From contig JAUIMM010000202.1 in NCBI GenBank assembly GCA_031769625.1, positions 9,472,001-9,536,000 of the forward strand: a DNA stretch of 64,000 nucleotides, written 5' to 3'. Position 1 is the stretch's first letter; each line of letters starts with the position of its first letter. The DNA is from Taudactylus pleione (taxonomy: Eukaryota; Chordata; Amphibia; Anura; Myobatrachidae). The notes under the pieces were generated by a model. It saw nothing but the letters and a program-made list of their open reading frames with translations. It made no database searches and was not told the origin of the DNA. The position numbers and the translations under genes were made by a program. Positions 41,925-53,900 of this stretch are shown here, piece by piece.

Positions 41925-44509
41925 GCATGAATTCACTTTATTTCATCTTTTTCATTCATGGACCCATTTTCACTTCATTATCATTTACCAAATGTATGCT
42001 GCTTTGTTAAACGCCACTGTTTGTGTGGTAGAGATTTATGTTATAGCAATACATATGCACAGCATAATGTATTTGGCTTATCTCCATTTCTTACAATTTA
42101 AGAAGAGGTTACCACTGGAGAAATTATAGGTTTCTCTGGTGTTAGCGTGTGTGGAGTCTCTATAGACCTCCAGGAGGAGCCCTCACTTTTGGGTTATTAC
42201 CAACACAGCATCAGGCCCCATGGGTGCAAGCAAAGCAAGGCGTTATCTAACTGTGCTAACATATCACCATCCATTATCCATATCCAAACATTTTGTGATG
42301 GTTTGTGTCCTGCATAAAGGGGTTGCTGAAAGTCTTGTCAGCTAAGGAAAACCTATAATATTCGACTATATGGCACTGCACATGGTGTAATTATTAAGAC
42401 ATACAGTAGAATGTGGCTGGAATGGAAATTCAGGTAAAAGCCAGAAGAATCGATGGCCTGATAGGCCGATCCGGATGTCTGGAGGCCTGGCTGAGCAGCT
42501 CCACCTCCTGTCGCATTGCTCAGCTGGCATGCTTAAATGGGGTGTAACGTGAGGCCACGCCCCCGTGACTCAGCACACCCACGTAAAGTGTAACCACACC
42601 ATCTGTCCCTGTAATATACTGTACAATATATCACATTCCTTTGAGTCAATGAGGGTGGGCCGCATAGAGCAGAGAAAACTGTTTTGCAGAAAACAGGTAT
42701 TTTCTTTGCTTCATGCAATTCACCATGGAGAGGTTCATTACTTCTCCAGTGGCACCCCCGCTTAGTGGATGAATCACATCGCAATTCATTCAAGGATGGA
42801 AAGGTTCACTTTCTGCTTATCCTTTGTGTTCAGATTTCGCCATCTCAGGATAGCGTAATCTGAACACTGCATCAAAGCGGGCATGGAAGTTGCTTACCTC
42901 CCTATCTTCTGCACACAGTCCCCAGCTTCTGTCATGGCTCCGCCCCCTTGATGTCCCAGCAGCCACTGCAGCCTCCCCTGACCTGAGCCACCGGCGCATG
43001 CTCGGGGAGGACCTGCCTTCGCTTCCCACCCTGGATTGCAGCCGAAGACAGAACCGCCGGACCCCTGGACAGTGCATGAAGACGTTGGAGAGGAAAGTAC
43101 AGTATACATGAATTGCTACTTAACAAAGCTATATATCGCATCATAGACTGCATGTGTGTATTCCAATGAGCACACAATTCTGTGAATTAGCAGCTCTACC
43201 ATTTTGTGAGTGATAGCAATCTCACTCTGTGAGAGTGCTGAATTTGCAGTTAACCACAGGGTGTGATGGCATATTGTACCATATCTGTATTGCGTAAGAA
43301 ACACGTCCATTAAGCCGTCAGCCTTACTGATCGGAATTTCGTTGCTTTTTTAAGTTTGAGTGGCAGAAATTCAGTAGGTTTTGTGAAATTTCAGATCATG
43401 TCTAAGAAGCCTTAATGGGACATGTGAAACCGTAAGGTTTTTTGTCTATGGAATAAAAATATGTCTGTGTTAATGTTCTGCTGTACATAATTTTAGACCA
43501 TTGCTAATTATTTTATGTATGCAATCTATCTGGGATATATTTATTAACACTTTTGTTGTCAATATATCATGTAAAGTATTGGCTTGTACTGAGTTTATAT
43601 AATTGGTATATATAGTCTCAGGAGGCAGATAATTTCAATATCCCTCTTGGGTTAACACTATAAAGAGAAATACCACATGGTCACAAAGAGGTCAAATATA
43701 TAAAAAATCATTAAATGTCAGTAATCCAGACAGTTTATTATTACTGTATAAATAGAAGTTACAACTAGTCTTTACTGAAGTGCTAGTAGATTTCAGCTAC
43801 TATTGCTATGCACTGTGCACATGGCTGAAGAACACGCGCCTTCCCACACTCAGCCACAGGACAATGCTATTCCAATTGGGGAGGTGGGGCAGAGACCTCA
43901 AACTGAGACTGTCCCATCTAAAAATTGGGACAGGTGGAAGGTATGAGGTAAGTGAAGAAAGTTGACGTGCTCTTTGGGTGATTGTTTTTCTATACATGGA
44001 TTTCCTTTTCTGCAAATCAGGAACCCAGTAGGCGTGCCATACACAGGCTGATTGTGTGAGGGCCAAGGAACTGAATCACAGACCAGTGTGACCACAAAGC
44101 TATCATGCCTTCTAGGTCTGATAGAGCCTGTTAGCGTGGTATGACAATAACATATACAAGCCGATAGTGCTTATCTTATGATGTAATTTGCCAACATGCC
44201 TGATAATGATCCTGTTTACCTTGATTGAATAATTATTGGCCATTATACTTGTTTTAGAGTCCCCCCAAATGGCAATAATGAGCCAACAGCCAAACATCAC
44301 CTGTGGCATTGTAGCATGCATAGCCAGATTTAGGAAACACTATAAGGATATACTGTACATTAATAGCCACAATTTATGAAGGACCTTAAAAGACAAATGC
44401 TTGTAGATGACTTAATACAATCTAAAATACCTTTCATTTTGTGAATTTTCTCCATACTGGATAAATTATGCAAGTGTTAGATTCAACAGTTTTTAATAGC
44501 ATTCCTATT
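41925..44509. other. No gene recognised
   Basis: Mostly AT-rich sequence. A GC-richer patch lies at 42470-43080, with small inverted motifs (TGAGCAGCTCC, GCTCAGCTGG) that may be a decayed element. ORFs of up to 86 codons lack recognisable motifs. Confidence 0.4.
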
Positions 44510-44517
44510 GCTTAAAC

Positions 44518-45330
44518 CAGCTATTTTCAAATTTCTGTGCTGTGGAAGTCAGAGCTGCCGGTCACATTACACTACTGTGGACCGGGCCGCCACTGAGCTC
44601 CTCTGGTAGGCTAGATGCAGCAGTGCGACATCACAGGTCACACATGCCGCATTGGCCACCATCCAGGCTGCTCTCTCTACCTCCTGCCTGGCCGCCTGCC
44701 CGGCTGCCTACACGCCCGCCCGCACGCTGGAAACGCTGACAGCTTTGCACCGAGTGAGTAAAAGGATTTTGTTTGTGGTGGGGATCAATATGGATGATAT
44801 TTTGTCTGTGGGGAAAAGCCAATGATTTTTTTGTAGTAATCAATGTGTTTTTTTTTGTTTCTGTGGGAACCAGCCATGGTTATTTTTTTTCTGTGGGGAG
44901 CAATGTGGCATAGTTGTTTTTTTTTTCTGTGGGGAGCAATGTGGCATAGTTGTTTTTTTCTGTGGGGAGCAATGTGGCATAGTTGTTTTTTTTTTCTGTG
45001 GGGAGCAATGTGGCATAGTTGTTTTTCTCTGTGGGGAGAAATGTGGCATAGTTGTTTTTTTCTGTGGGGAGCAATGTGGCATAGTTGTTTTTTACTGTGG
45101 GGAGCAATGTGGCATAGTTGTTTTTTACTGTGGGGAGCAATGTGGCATACTGTAGTTATTTTTTTTTTTGTGGGTGCCAATTTGTTCCTGTGAGGGCCTA
45201 TGTGTGTGTTTTTTTCCCCTGTGGGGGCCACCGCGTGTGTTCTTTTTCCAGTGGGGGACTGATGGTGTGCCTAGGCAACTTTAGAATCGTGTTCAGTCTG
45301 CCGCGAGTTGAAAAAGGTTATAAATCACTG
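44518..45330. mobile_element. hAT-type element carrying a minisatellite
   Basis: The left end CAGCTATTTTCAAATTTCTG and inverted right end CAGTGATTTATAACC are similar. Perfect duplications GCTTAAAC lie at 44510-44517 and 45331-45338. The 813-bp body is a short GC-rich left part and then the tandem array. No transposase is present. Confidence 0.9.
44870..45165 (+). repeat. 33/36-bp minisatellite
   Basis: CTGTGGGGAGCAATGTGGCA followed by TAGTT and a T run recurs at 44891, 44927, 44960, 44996, 45029, 45062, 45095 and 45128. Spacings are only 33 or 36 bp, because the T run varies by exactly three. Decayed units extend to about 44765 and 45270. Long ORFs on both strands follow from the multiple-of-three period. 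Confidence 0.96.
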
Positions 45331-45338
45331 GCTTAAAC

Positions 45339-47085
45339 ACTACTATTTTGAGTTCAATACTCCATGTGTTCTGAATGTGGAAAACAGTTGGATAATCGTG
45401 ACGGTACATGAAATGCATGATGACATTGGTATAGCTTGGCATTAACATATAAAAGAAAAACGCCTCCAGATGTATCAAAGAGAATATACAATAGACTATT
45501 GATCAAACATTTCAGCTCCAATAAAGTGGTATAGAACACAAGTCTTAGTAATACATTAATAGTATTAATCAAAACATCACTAAAATGCATCTGGGAGCCA
45601 GTGAATCCTGATACTATTCATCAAGGTACAACAACAGGCCAGATTATATCGATTTCGCTGTGCATTAATGGATAAAACAGTCCTATTATTTGTGGTTTGC
45701 AATCTATAGGATGGTAAAAAGCTTATAGTGTTATTTACAATGCTACAAAGATGAAAAAGGATAGAAGTAGTTTCAAGGTGCACTCATCTGTGAAATTGTA
45801 GAGGATCAGTTTTAAAACATAACTTTTATTGTATTTAATAAAATAATACATCAAGTACATCTATTAATGGTAAAATATTAAAAGCAAAGAGCGAAGGAAT
45901 ATTGCTTCAGCAAACTGAAAAAATGATCTAATATAGAGAGTTAAATATATTACTCCATGTGTGTTGATATATACTGTATAACTATGCACACATTAGCAAA
46001 TGTAACATTTCTGCTACATAAATTATACAATGTGGGTATAATATGTCTTATGTTATTGTGTAAAGAAATAAACAAATATTCCTCTCAGAGACTATTAATG
46101 AATGTTATCAAAAAGTCACAATCAGGTTCTATTTAGGGTGAAAGTTTTACTCTGAAGTTTTTAGGTTTAGATCAATCCATATAATATTATCCAGTTGCTG
46201 TTATCAGTGGGGTGGTAATGAGATTAAGGACTATACATAGCCCAGCTGATGCTGGAGAATACCAGGTACAGAAAGTAATAAGATGTATGGACAAAGTAAG
46301 TGGTTTTATATGTGCTAAATAATGCAAGGGTTTATAGACCAGTAGCCCCCTAAACAATGTGCAGTATATGACCCGGTGTGTTTACCAGTCTGCAATTAGT
46401 AAATATTCATGAATTTATTATTATTACAAATAATATACATATATCCATATACACAAATACCCGTAATTCTTCATAAACTTTAGGACTCATTTGTCCCATT
46501 AATATAATTTCAACTATTCTGGCTGTCTAGCAGAGATGTTATATATAGGGAAAAAATTGTAGAGTCTGTACAAATTAGGATCAATGGAACTCATCAAGAG
46601 GGATCTAGAATGAGGTTTAATATTATATATCCCCTGATTGGGGGCAATTCAATTCAGTGTGAATTGAAAAGCGCCGGGAGGGTGCAAAGACGTGGAGTTG
46701 TGGCTTGTGTTCACAAAGTCTCCTTGTGTAGGACAGATGCTCCTTGGGTTGGGTGAGATCCTCCTGGGCATTGTTTGATGGGGACAGGCCGACTGTCTGC
46801 GCAGATGCCTTATAGAGGCAGATGCTTTGCCTTTAATAATGTGAGTTTTTGTTTTTACCTCTTGCCAAGTTCATTTGAGTTCTCCTTTGTTACCCTACCA
46901 TCTTAACTTTTTCTTTTGTGTCTTTCTGTTGCTTAAAAATGGCACTGAAGCTTGACAGAGTTAGATTCTAACAAAATGTTTTCTTTTGGCAGATCCTCAC
47001 TAATATGTATTTAATTTGTTTCTTTTATTTCTTTTGGTTTTTTTCCCCTATTTCCCCTAGGTCTTTCTTATAATTTTTTAAGGTT
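45339..47085. other. No gene; one possible element end
   Basis: At 46641, GGGGGCAATTCAATTCAG resembles the end of the 63429 hairpin element, but no partner end was identified. The rest is AT-rich. Confidence 0.4.
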
Positions 47086-47089
47086 TGGA

Positions 47090-47545
47090 TTGTTGGTCAT
47101 TCATAAGTTTTTGGGCAGCTAGGTTCATGGCCTCGCATGGAGCACCTGTTTTTTTCAGGGTTCAATTGTGTCAGGTGGATTAAGGTATGTTGTAGCATGA
47201 TCTTAGAACTAAGCTTTTGGATCATACAAGGCATTTTTGGGTGGCAATAACCTTGGCAAGTCAATTGCGGTGCTCTGTGGTGAATGATATTGCTGGTATT
47301 TTGTCAGCCTCGCCATCATATAGGATTGTGTGGTCACTCTTTTTTCCTAGAATGGTTTGGTGGGGAGTGTTGAATTTTTGGGCTATTAATGAGGCTAGGA
47401 AGAAGGTGAATTTGGCTGTGGCAAAATCTGTGTTGGCCAATGATGGTGCTATTGTTCGGCATGCCACAATTACAGTACTGTAAGTTTAGGTATTTTTATT
47501 TGTATAAGGCTGATGGGATACATTTGACAGAGGAGGGTCTTTGTA
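47090..47545 (+). pseudogene. SGNH-hydrolase-like domain fragment from a retroelement
   Basis: Around 47090-47140 one frame reads WIVGHS followed by a WAAR-like motif, resembling block I of SGNH/GDSL hydrolases. From about 47217 it reads SLFFPRMVWWGVLNFWAINE then ARKKVNLAVAKSVLAND, and after a frame change YKADGIHLTEEG, the DGxHLT block that ends SGNH domains. This combination resembles the hydrolase-like ORF of tyrosine-recombinase (DIRS/Ngaro-type) retrotransposons, from memory of such elements. No recombinase or reverse transcriptase is seen nearby. A mariner begins right after it. Confidence 0.6.
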
Positions 47546-48427
47546 CAAGGGCTGATAGAAAAGTAATGAGACTGTCTCTGTTTTTCTGTCCCATAGGTAG
47601 AGGTGGCAACACTATGCTAGTTACTGTGAAGCTCATACATCGATGTGTCTGAGCATGTGGTTGGACTTCCGTAGTCTTCTTTAAACTTGTGTTAAACTTG
47701 GAAAAAGCGGAAATGAACTCATGAAATGTTACGTCAAACATACGGTGGAGAAACAATTAGCCGTGCTGCAGTATTTCGGTGGTGGAAGCACTTCAAAGAG
47801 GGTAATAAGCGAGTGACTGATGAAGCACATTCTGGGAGACCACTCACTGTGGTTACAGATGTCAACATTGCGAAAGTTACGGAGATGTTGCAAATGACAG
47901 GTTAACTTTACGCAAACTATCGGCTTCACTTGGCATCTCATTTGAATGGGTTCAGCGTATTGTGACAAAGGAACTGAAAATGCATTGTGTGTGTGCCAGG
48001 TGGGTACCCAGAAATCTCACAGAAGAGCAGATGCGACGACGAGTTGAATCTTGCAAGAACACTGTTCGAAAGTTGGAGAGGAGACCTGATTTCCCAACAT
48101 TGATTGTGAGGTGTGACGAATCGTGGATTCATCATTATGATCTGGAATCCAAACAACAGTCCAGTGTATGGAAAAACGCGACTTTGCCTCCACCGAAAAA
48201 ATCAGTGTGATTCCTTCGGCGTGTAAAGTCATTCTTCTGCTGTTCTTTGATGTGCACGCTTTGATTCTACCACAATGGGTTCCCCATGGACGGCCAATTA
48301 ATGGTGACTACTATGCAAATGTCATGAAAACCCATTTGCGTGGAGCAATGAAGAATAAAAGACCACATTTGCTGAAGAAACAGTGTTTTTTTCTCCAAGA
48401 CAATGCCCGACCACATGTTGCTGCTTA
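47546..48427 (+). pseudogene. mariner transposase, truncated before the C-terminus
   Basis: The start GGGCTGATAGAAAAGTAATG is a plausible TIR. In broken frames: YGGETISRAAVFRWWKHFKEG near 47740, SASLGISFEWVQRIVTKEL and VCARWVPRNLTEEQMRRRVE near 48000, the first catalytic Asp in RCDESWIHHYDLESK (about 48115), and the second in FFLQDNARPHVAA (about 48395). A stop follows and homology ends at 48427, so the third catalytic Asp is missing. Several frame changes show that it is dead. Confidence 0.88.
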
Positions 48428-48429
48428 AG

Positions 48430-49302
48430 CCCGGCGGATGTAATACCGACGCCGGAAGGTAGAAGGCTGAAAATCCATACCGATTCCCTACCTGGTGGGT
48501 AGTTAGAAGGGTTCAGTGGATAACTTTTATTGCATTTAATTTATTAAGTTTTTTCCTAGGGCAGTATTTAGCTGCATTGCTGGTTACTAGTGCTTATAGT
48601 GCTGTTGGATTGGACTGATTCTAGCCCTCCTTTCTTTGCCACCATACTATTCTTTAACTTCTTGCAGCATATAGTTATTTTATTTAGCATTTGAATAAAC
48701 AGCTAACAGTTTTCTGCCAAATCTGTGTATCCGTGTCTTTATTTCAGTTCATTTTAATTTGGATATTATCATTCATGCACATGCAAGGTAACTCTCAATG
48801 GTAAGATTAGACCTATTGACAAAGATTTTATAAGTAATGTAGAATTCAGTATTAAGCTAATTAATGCCGGTGCCATCAGCAGATTTAAGAAAAGTAGCTG
48901 AACTGGACACTGCGTACAGATAAACATAGAGGATGTAGCTAACTGGCTTGCATTATTTCACTCGTTAGTTGCTTGGTCATCTGTCCTTTTGAATGGACCA
49001 AGCATTTTAAAAAAAGGGACAGATTATTTTTATTTTCAGACAATGGGTAGCTTCATTTTGGGCTACAACATCTAAAAATAAAGTGGTCTATTTGTTATTA
49101 TTACGCAGTGATTAAGTTGATTTTGTCACAATTATCAATAGTCTGAGGGTATATATGCACGTGTAACCCTGCAAGATGGTTCTCATATGCACAGTGGGCC
49201 TTCAGTTCCACTTTGTAGAAAAAAAGATTGTGAGAAAAGAAACTATACATTTTTTTTTATAAATGTACATATATTAAAACAAATAAATAAAAACAAATAA
49301 TA

Positions 49303-49340
<38 letters not shown>
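48430..49340. other. No gene; possible MITE scrap and retroelement tail
   Basis: AATACCGACGCCGG at 48442 resembles the MITE ends at 54258-54515. The stretch 48510-48740, with AATAAACAGC and a following GTGTCTTTATTTCAG, might be the 3' part of the SGNH-bearing element. This is a weak inference. Confidence 0.35.

Positions 49341-49351
<11 letters not shown>
49311..49351. repeat. TA microsatellite
   Basis: About 18 TA units directly precede the Tc1-type end, which is consistent with insertion at TA. Confidence 0.95.
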
Positions 49352-49355
<4 letters not shown>

Positions 49356-49357
<2 letters not shown>

Positions 49358-49554
49358 GTCAGGTGCATAAATATTGGGACATTGACAGAATTTTCATATT
49401 TTGGCCTCTATTCACCACCACAATGGCTTTGAAATGAAACAAACAAGATGTGCTTTAACTGCAGACTTTCAGATTTAATTTGAGGGCAATTACATCCAAT
49501 TCAGGTGAACGGTGTAGGAATTACAACGGTTTCTATATGTGCCTCACACTTTTT
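49356..49554 (+). mobile_element. Tc1/mariner-type element, left end
   Basis: CAGTCAGGTGCATAAATATT and GGGACATTGACA form the terminal repeat. The following sequence (CACCACCACAATGGCTTTG, GATGTGCTTTAACTGCAGAC, TTACATCCAATTCAGGTGAA) is the typical non-coding leader of this fish/frog element type. It is cut at about 49554 by the hairpin sequence. Confidence 0.82.
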
Positions 49555-49850
49555 ACACTGTGAGATATCTCACAGTGTATTAGCCCGACATCTGCGCTCC
49601 GCCCCTGGGGGAGGAGACATTTCCCTGTTCCTTCCATGGGAAGGAACACAGGAAATGTCGGCCATGGCTGGGCATACACTGCCCGATGCGGCCGACAGTT
49701 TATCGCATCGGACGGGCATGCTGGACAATCCAACATGCCCGACCGAGCAATATTTATCCCTCGGTCACCCGCACTCACGCTACAATTATCGGGGCGATCC
49801 GCGGATATCGGGCGGATCGCCCCGATAATTGTAGCGTGTATGGCCAGCAT
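49555..49850. mobile_element. Hairpin-tiled element fragment (GCTGGCCATACACGC end)
   Basis: Five strong hairpins follow one another: a 24-nt perfect palindrome (49555-49578, centre AGATATCT); TCCCTGTTCCTTCC with its partner (about 49619-49659); GCCCGATGCG with CGCATCGGACGGGC; GGGCATGCTGGA with TCCAACATGCCC; and a hairpin with about 28-bp arms at 49776-49838 (GCTACAATTATCGGGGCGAT). The right end is likely GTGTATGGCCAGCAT. No matching left end or duplication was found, so it is probably truncated. Confidence 0.75.
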
Positions 49851-49929
49851 AACATAATTAGCAGTATTGTGGAAGTATATGTACTGCCACAGTTCTTGCT
49901 CAATAGGTATCTCCATGACTTGAATGGGG

Positions 49930-50300
49930 AAACTTACCTCATCAGTGGTGACAGCAGTAGTAGCAGTAGGCATAAGGTTAACAGCGGTAACAGCAGTAAT
50001 GGCGCTGGCATCGGTAACAGCAGTAATGGCGCTAGCAGCGGTAACAGCAGTAATGGCGCTGGCAGCGGTAACAGCAGTAATGGCGCTGGCAGCGCTAACA
50101 GCAGTAATGGTGCTGGCAGCGGTAACAGCAGTAATGGCGCTGGCAGCGGTAACAGCAGTAATGGCGCTGGCAGCGGTAACAGCAGTAATGGCGCTGGCAG
50201 CGGTAAGAGCAGTAATGGCGCTGGCATCGGTAACAGCAGTAATAGCGCTGGCATCGGTAACAGCAGTAATGGCGCTAGCATCGGTAACAGCAGTAGATCT
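49930..50300 (+). repeat. 27-bp minisatellite (GTAACAGCAGTAATGGCGCTGG units)
   Basis: Twelve or thirteen units of 27 bp differ mainly at GGCAGCG/GGCATCG/AGCAGCG. The nine-codon period keeps several frames open on both strands (for example 49686-50468 and 50354-49533), giving GNSSNGAGS or AVTAVMALA repeats. There are no spacers between units, so it is not a CRISPR array. The flanks do not show a gene. Confidence 0.95.
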
Positions 50301-50309
50301 CAGGTAAGG

Positions 50310-51340
50310 AACAAAGTGCTGCACTTTCTTGCAGTCCTGCGGCACTCTATACATTGGTGCAAACAGAGTTTGCGCATGCTCACTAGCACGGCAGTGATGT
50401 CATCCTGCCGCCACATCACTGTACAGGAGCAGACAACGCAGGAGCGCACTCCTCTCCAACAGATATAACCAGGAGAATATCATCAGTGAGATCAGCGTTA
50501 TTGCTAAATGTGACCCCTTGATATATAAACTTCCATATTTCCGGCAAACACACCCCTTTTTGTCAGTCATAGAAATGTTCACCCTATGATAGATATACCC
50601 TAGAATCTGTGTAAATCATTAGGGTCCTGGTTTAAAGTGATAGTATGGTAAGCCTACCTAAATAACACCAAAAATAATGCTACTGTTCTATGAATGTGGC
50701 TGTGAATGATAAAAGTGATAAAACAGCCTACCACTGCAAAAACATGTGAGCTATATTAAATACTATGTATAAAGTAATTTGTAATAAAGTGCACACGGTG
50801 CCAATGAATTAATACTGTGTTCTCTGCCCTTCCCTTCCCTTCTGAAAGCTCTGTTCTTTTAATCCATCCTTGTCTACCTCCCAATTCCACACCTTCCTCC
50901 CAATTTTATTTCCTTTTCTTTCATCCCCTTCAGTCAGTAATTTAGACACACCCGTCTGCAGTCACTCTCTTGCTCTCTGCCCTGGCTGCAAGAGAAATCA
51001 GCTACAGGAATCATTAAACAGTGGCAATTGTACTTAATTAAAGCAGATGTGTGCGCACATTGAAATCCTTGTATTTCTATTGTATTTGAAGCATTGATTG
51101 TTATATAGTAAATGCCAAGAGTAAGAAATATTCTGTAGCTGAGTATATTCCGTACAGGTATATCATATTTATATAGAATTAGCATAGAAATGTGTTCTAA
51201 AATTAAATAGACAGAATCTTTGTAAATCCGCAGTTGCTTCTTCATATATGACCAGGGGCTGACTGGCGTATTTTAGCTGTGGGGGGTGAGAAGCACACAG
51301 CGCTGACCCATGAGATACAGCCCTCCTTAAAAAGGTGGTT
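50310..51340. other. No gene recognised
   Basis: Moderately AT-rich, without assignable elements. Confidence 0.4.
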
Positions 51341-51540
51341 AGGTATCGGACAGGGATGTAGTCAGCATCCCGGTGTGCAAGATGCCGACAGGCAAAATAC
51401 TGGTGCCGAAATCCTGAAAGGGTTAGGATGTGGGGTTAGGGTTAGGCATTAGGGGGAGGGTTAAGGTTAGGCATCGGGGAGGGAGTGTTAGGTTTAGGTT
51501 GCGTGGATGGGGAGGTTAGGTTTAGGCACTACGTGAGGAG
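51341..51540. mobile_element. MITE with telomere-like internal repeats
   Basis: CAGGGATGTAGTCAGCATCC is the probable left end, followed by GGATTT/CGGCATC-type inverted motifs. From 51420 there is GGGTTAGG-rich sequence (GGGGTTAGGGTTAGGCATTA). The same arrangement appears in inverse orientation at 54255-54515. The right boundary is uncertain. Confidence 0.6.
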
Positions 51541-51544
51541 CTGA

Positions 51545-53185
51545 TCTTTCAAAGGATGAAAAAGCCCCTTTATCGGAGAAAAAATATGTTTTCACCAGAG
51601 AAAGGACTTTTTTTTTGCTTTGTGTTATATATTAGAAATGTTACAACCAGCCCTTTTAGCAAACATTGAGGTGGTACCCCTTTTCTATTAACGGCATCAA
51701 CAGATATTATTAATTATTCTTGGAATTGAGCATTTTCTCTAATGTAGTACTAGCTAATTATTTTTTGATTTATTTCTGCTTGATAATCATTGGTGGCTCT
51801 GATAGACTAGAGTGATGTTCCTGTAATTAACAAGTACCAAAAGAAAAAAATAAACATGATTAATTTAGATAAGCTTATATTATAATAAAAAGCAAATTTA
51901 ATGTAATACTAAATATCAGCAACTGAAAAAAAATACATATAATTATTAATAAGATATTCAAATACTGAACATGTACTTACCTATGGTAGATACAATTGAA
52001 TGTAATCTCCTCCTTTCTCTCTGCAGATTTTTTTTCTCTTTGTTTTCCCATTTCATTCTGGTTTGTTTTCCTCTTTCTACTGAGGAAAAGATAGAATGAG
52101 GTCTAATTTAATAAGCTCCTAAATAAAACTTTTTTCTGGTTAAAATGTATGTGTTTTTCTACCTATTTATCAAAAGATAAATGCCAGTGGTGACTGGATA
52201 TTAACAGCTTAGCCATCCCTGGGAGTCTCTGGTGATATCTTCACCATGGATCTTATCGATTGGAAGATTTTAGAGAAAAAAACACAAAAACTCAGCACCT
52301 ACACTCCAGTAAGCACAATAAAGAATGATATGTATTTAAGATGTATACAATGGATAAATACTTAACAATGAGATGTATATAAAATAAACATATTTATTAG
52401 CCAATACTAGCACATAAAAACAATAATCTAGACAATGACAAAAAATGCAAAAAATACAAACAATAAATCAATAATTGGACATAAGTATATACCAATTATT
52501 GGTATAACTGAACACTGTGCTCCTAATTACAAATGATACAGAGAAATGTTTGTCATGAGTAGCCTTATGTTAAACTTTAATACAAGTGACTTCATGCTCC
52601 TGTGAGCTAGTGCTGCAGCAGATAAAATGTGGCTGGATAATCCAGAAAATCTTGATAATAGGAAAGATGTTTGTGAAAATCAGGCAATCTGTCCAAAAAC
52701 ATATATATTTTAGTTTTTTTCCTTTCCAGCTTTCAATAAAGCAGTCTCTGTAAAATAAATCATGATATGATGTCGACTCCTATTAATATATTCTGAAGCA
52801 TGTGTTTTCAACTGCGCCTATTAACACTTCAACCGCTAATCAAAAAGTAAAAATAGTTCTCTTTGCAATGAGTACAGCTCTTCAAGGCAAAGTGGTAAGT
52901 GTTTTGTAGGCAATCAGAAATTAAATACGGCTCGTGCAGCTGATCAAATCAAGTCTCCACCAAAGACTTGTGAGTGAAAACTTGAACACGGTCCATAAGT
53001 GGAGGAACTGTGAATACTCACGATATGTAGAGAGTGGGGGCCCCCTTTATTATCCTCACCTCCTCCGTCTTCTATGTTCAGAAGTATACTGACTAGTGCC
53101 AGACCAGACTGAAAAGCCGAGCCGCATGCCGCAATGATCTCTTCTGTGTCACAGGCGCCCGGAGCATAAGCTTTTCAAATGACAA
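51545..53185. other. No gene recognised
   Basis: AT-rich spacer. I found no element ends. Confidence 0.4.
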
Positions 53186-53189
53186 AAGC

Positions 53190-53900
53190 TTGTGCTAATA
53201 TGGTTCCTAGGCTTCTCACTGCCAAGCAGAAAGAAAATTGAAAGCGAATTTGTACAGACATTTTGGAAAAAATTAAAGCGGATTTGCATTTTTAGATACA
53301 GTTATTACCTGTGATGAAACATGGATCTTCCAGTATGATCCTGAGACAAAACTCCATCCCATGCACTGGAAAACGCCATCATCACCAAGAATGAAGAAAG
53401 CACGTCAAAGCAAATCCAAATTCAAAGCCATGTCAATTGTTTTCTTTGCTAACAACAGTGTTATTTTTGAAGACTGGGTACCAGAATGCGCAACAGTGAA
53501 TCAACATTACTACAAAAATGTTCTAGCAACTTTACGGCAAATAATCAGAAGAAAGAGGCCAGAGTTGTGGAAAAATGGTTTTATCTTCCACTAAACAACA
53601 CACCATCCCTCTGCGTGAAGCAGTTTTTGGCCGAGAAACAAACTGCAGTGTAAGAATACCCTCCATACTCGCCAGACCTAACACCATGTGACTCCTTTCT
53701 TTTCCCTAAAGTCAAGTCTGTAATAAAGGGAACCCATTTTGCATCAGTTACTGAAGTAAAGAAGAAAACGACGGAGCTGTTGAGACAGATAATGAATGCA
53801 GCAGTGTGTGGATGCAGAAAGAGACTACATTGAAGGGCAATGGAGTTAAAATGTGCTTATATAATTAAACATAAATTATAGCATCAGTCTCTTTATTTAA
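53190..53900 (+). pseudogene. mariner transposase, catalytic and C-terminal part
   Basis: The first catalytic Asp is in VITCDETWIFQYDPETK (about 53312). The ORF from 53361 reads WKTPSSPRMKKARQSKSKFK then SIVFFANNSVIFEDWVPECA, NQHYYKNVLATLRQIIRRKR and PELWKNGFIFH. At the second catalytic site the expected Asp codon reads AAC in a shifted frame, so the residue is lost. The third site, YSPDLTPCDSFLF (about 53672), keeps its Asp. The end near 53900 (AGCCACACCTCGTA) is a plausible TIR. The N-terminal DNA-binding region is mostly missing. Confidence 0.9.

Noticed and set aside
44785..45231. ORF of 148 codons with His/Lys-rich repeats
   Set aside because: It is translation of the 33/36-bp array inside a hAT element.
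49930..50300. Possible CRISPR array
   Set aside because: Units are contiguous with no variable spacers, and the context is vertebrate-like.
49533..50468. ORFs of 273 and 260 codons on opposite strands
   Set aside because: Both run through the 27-bp minisatellite and the hairpin element, and the open frames follow from the multiple-of-three period.
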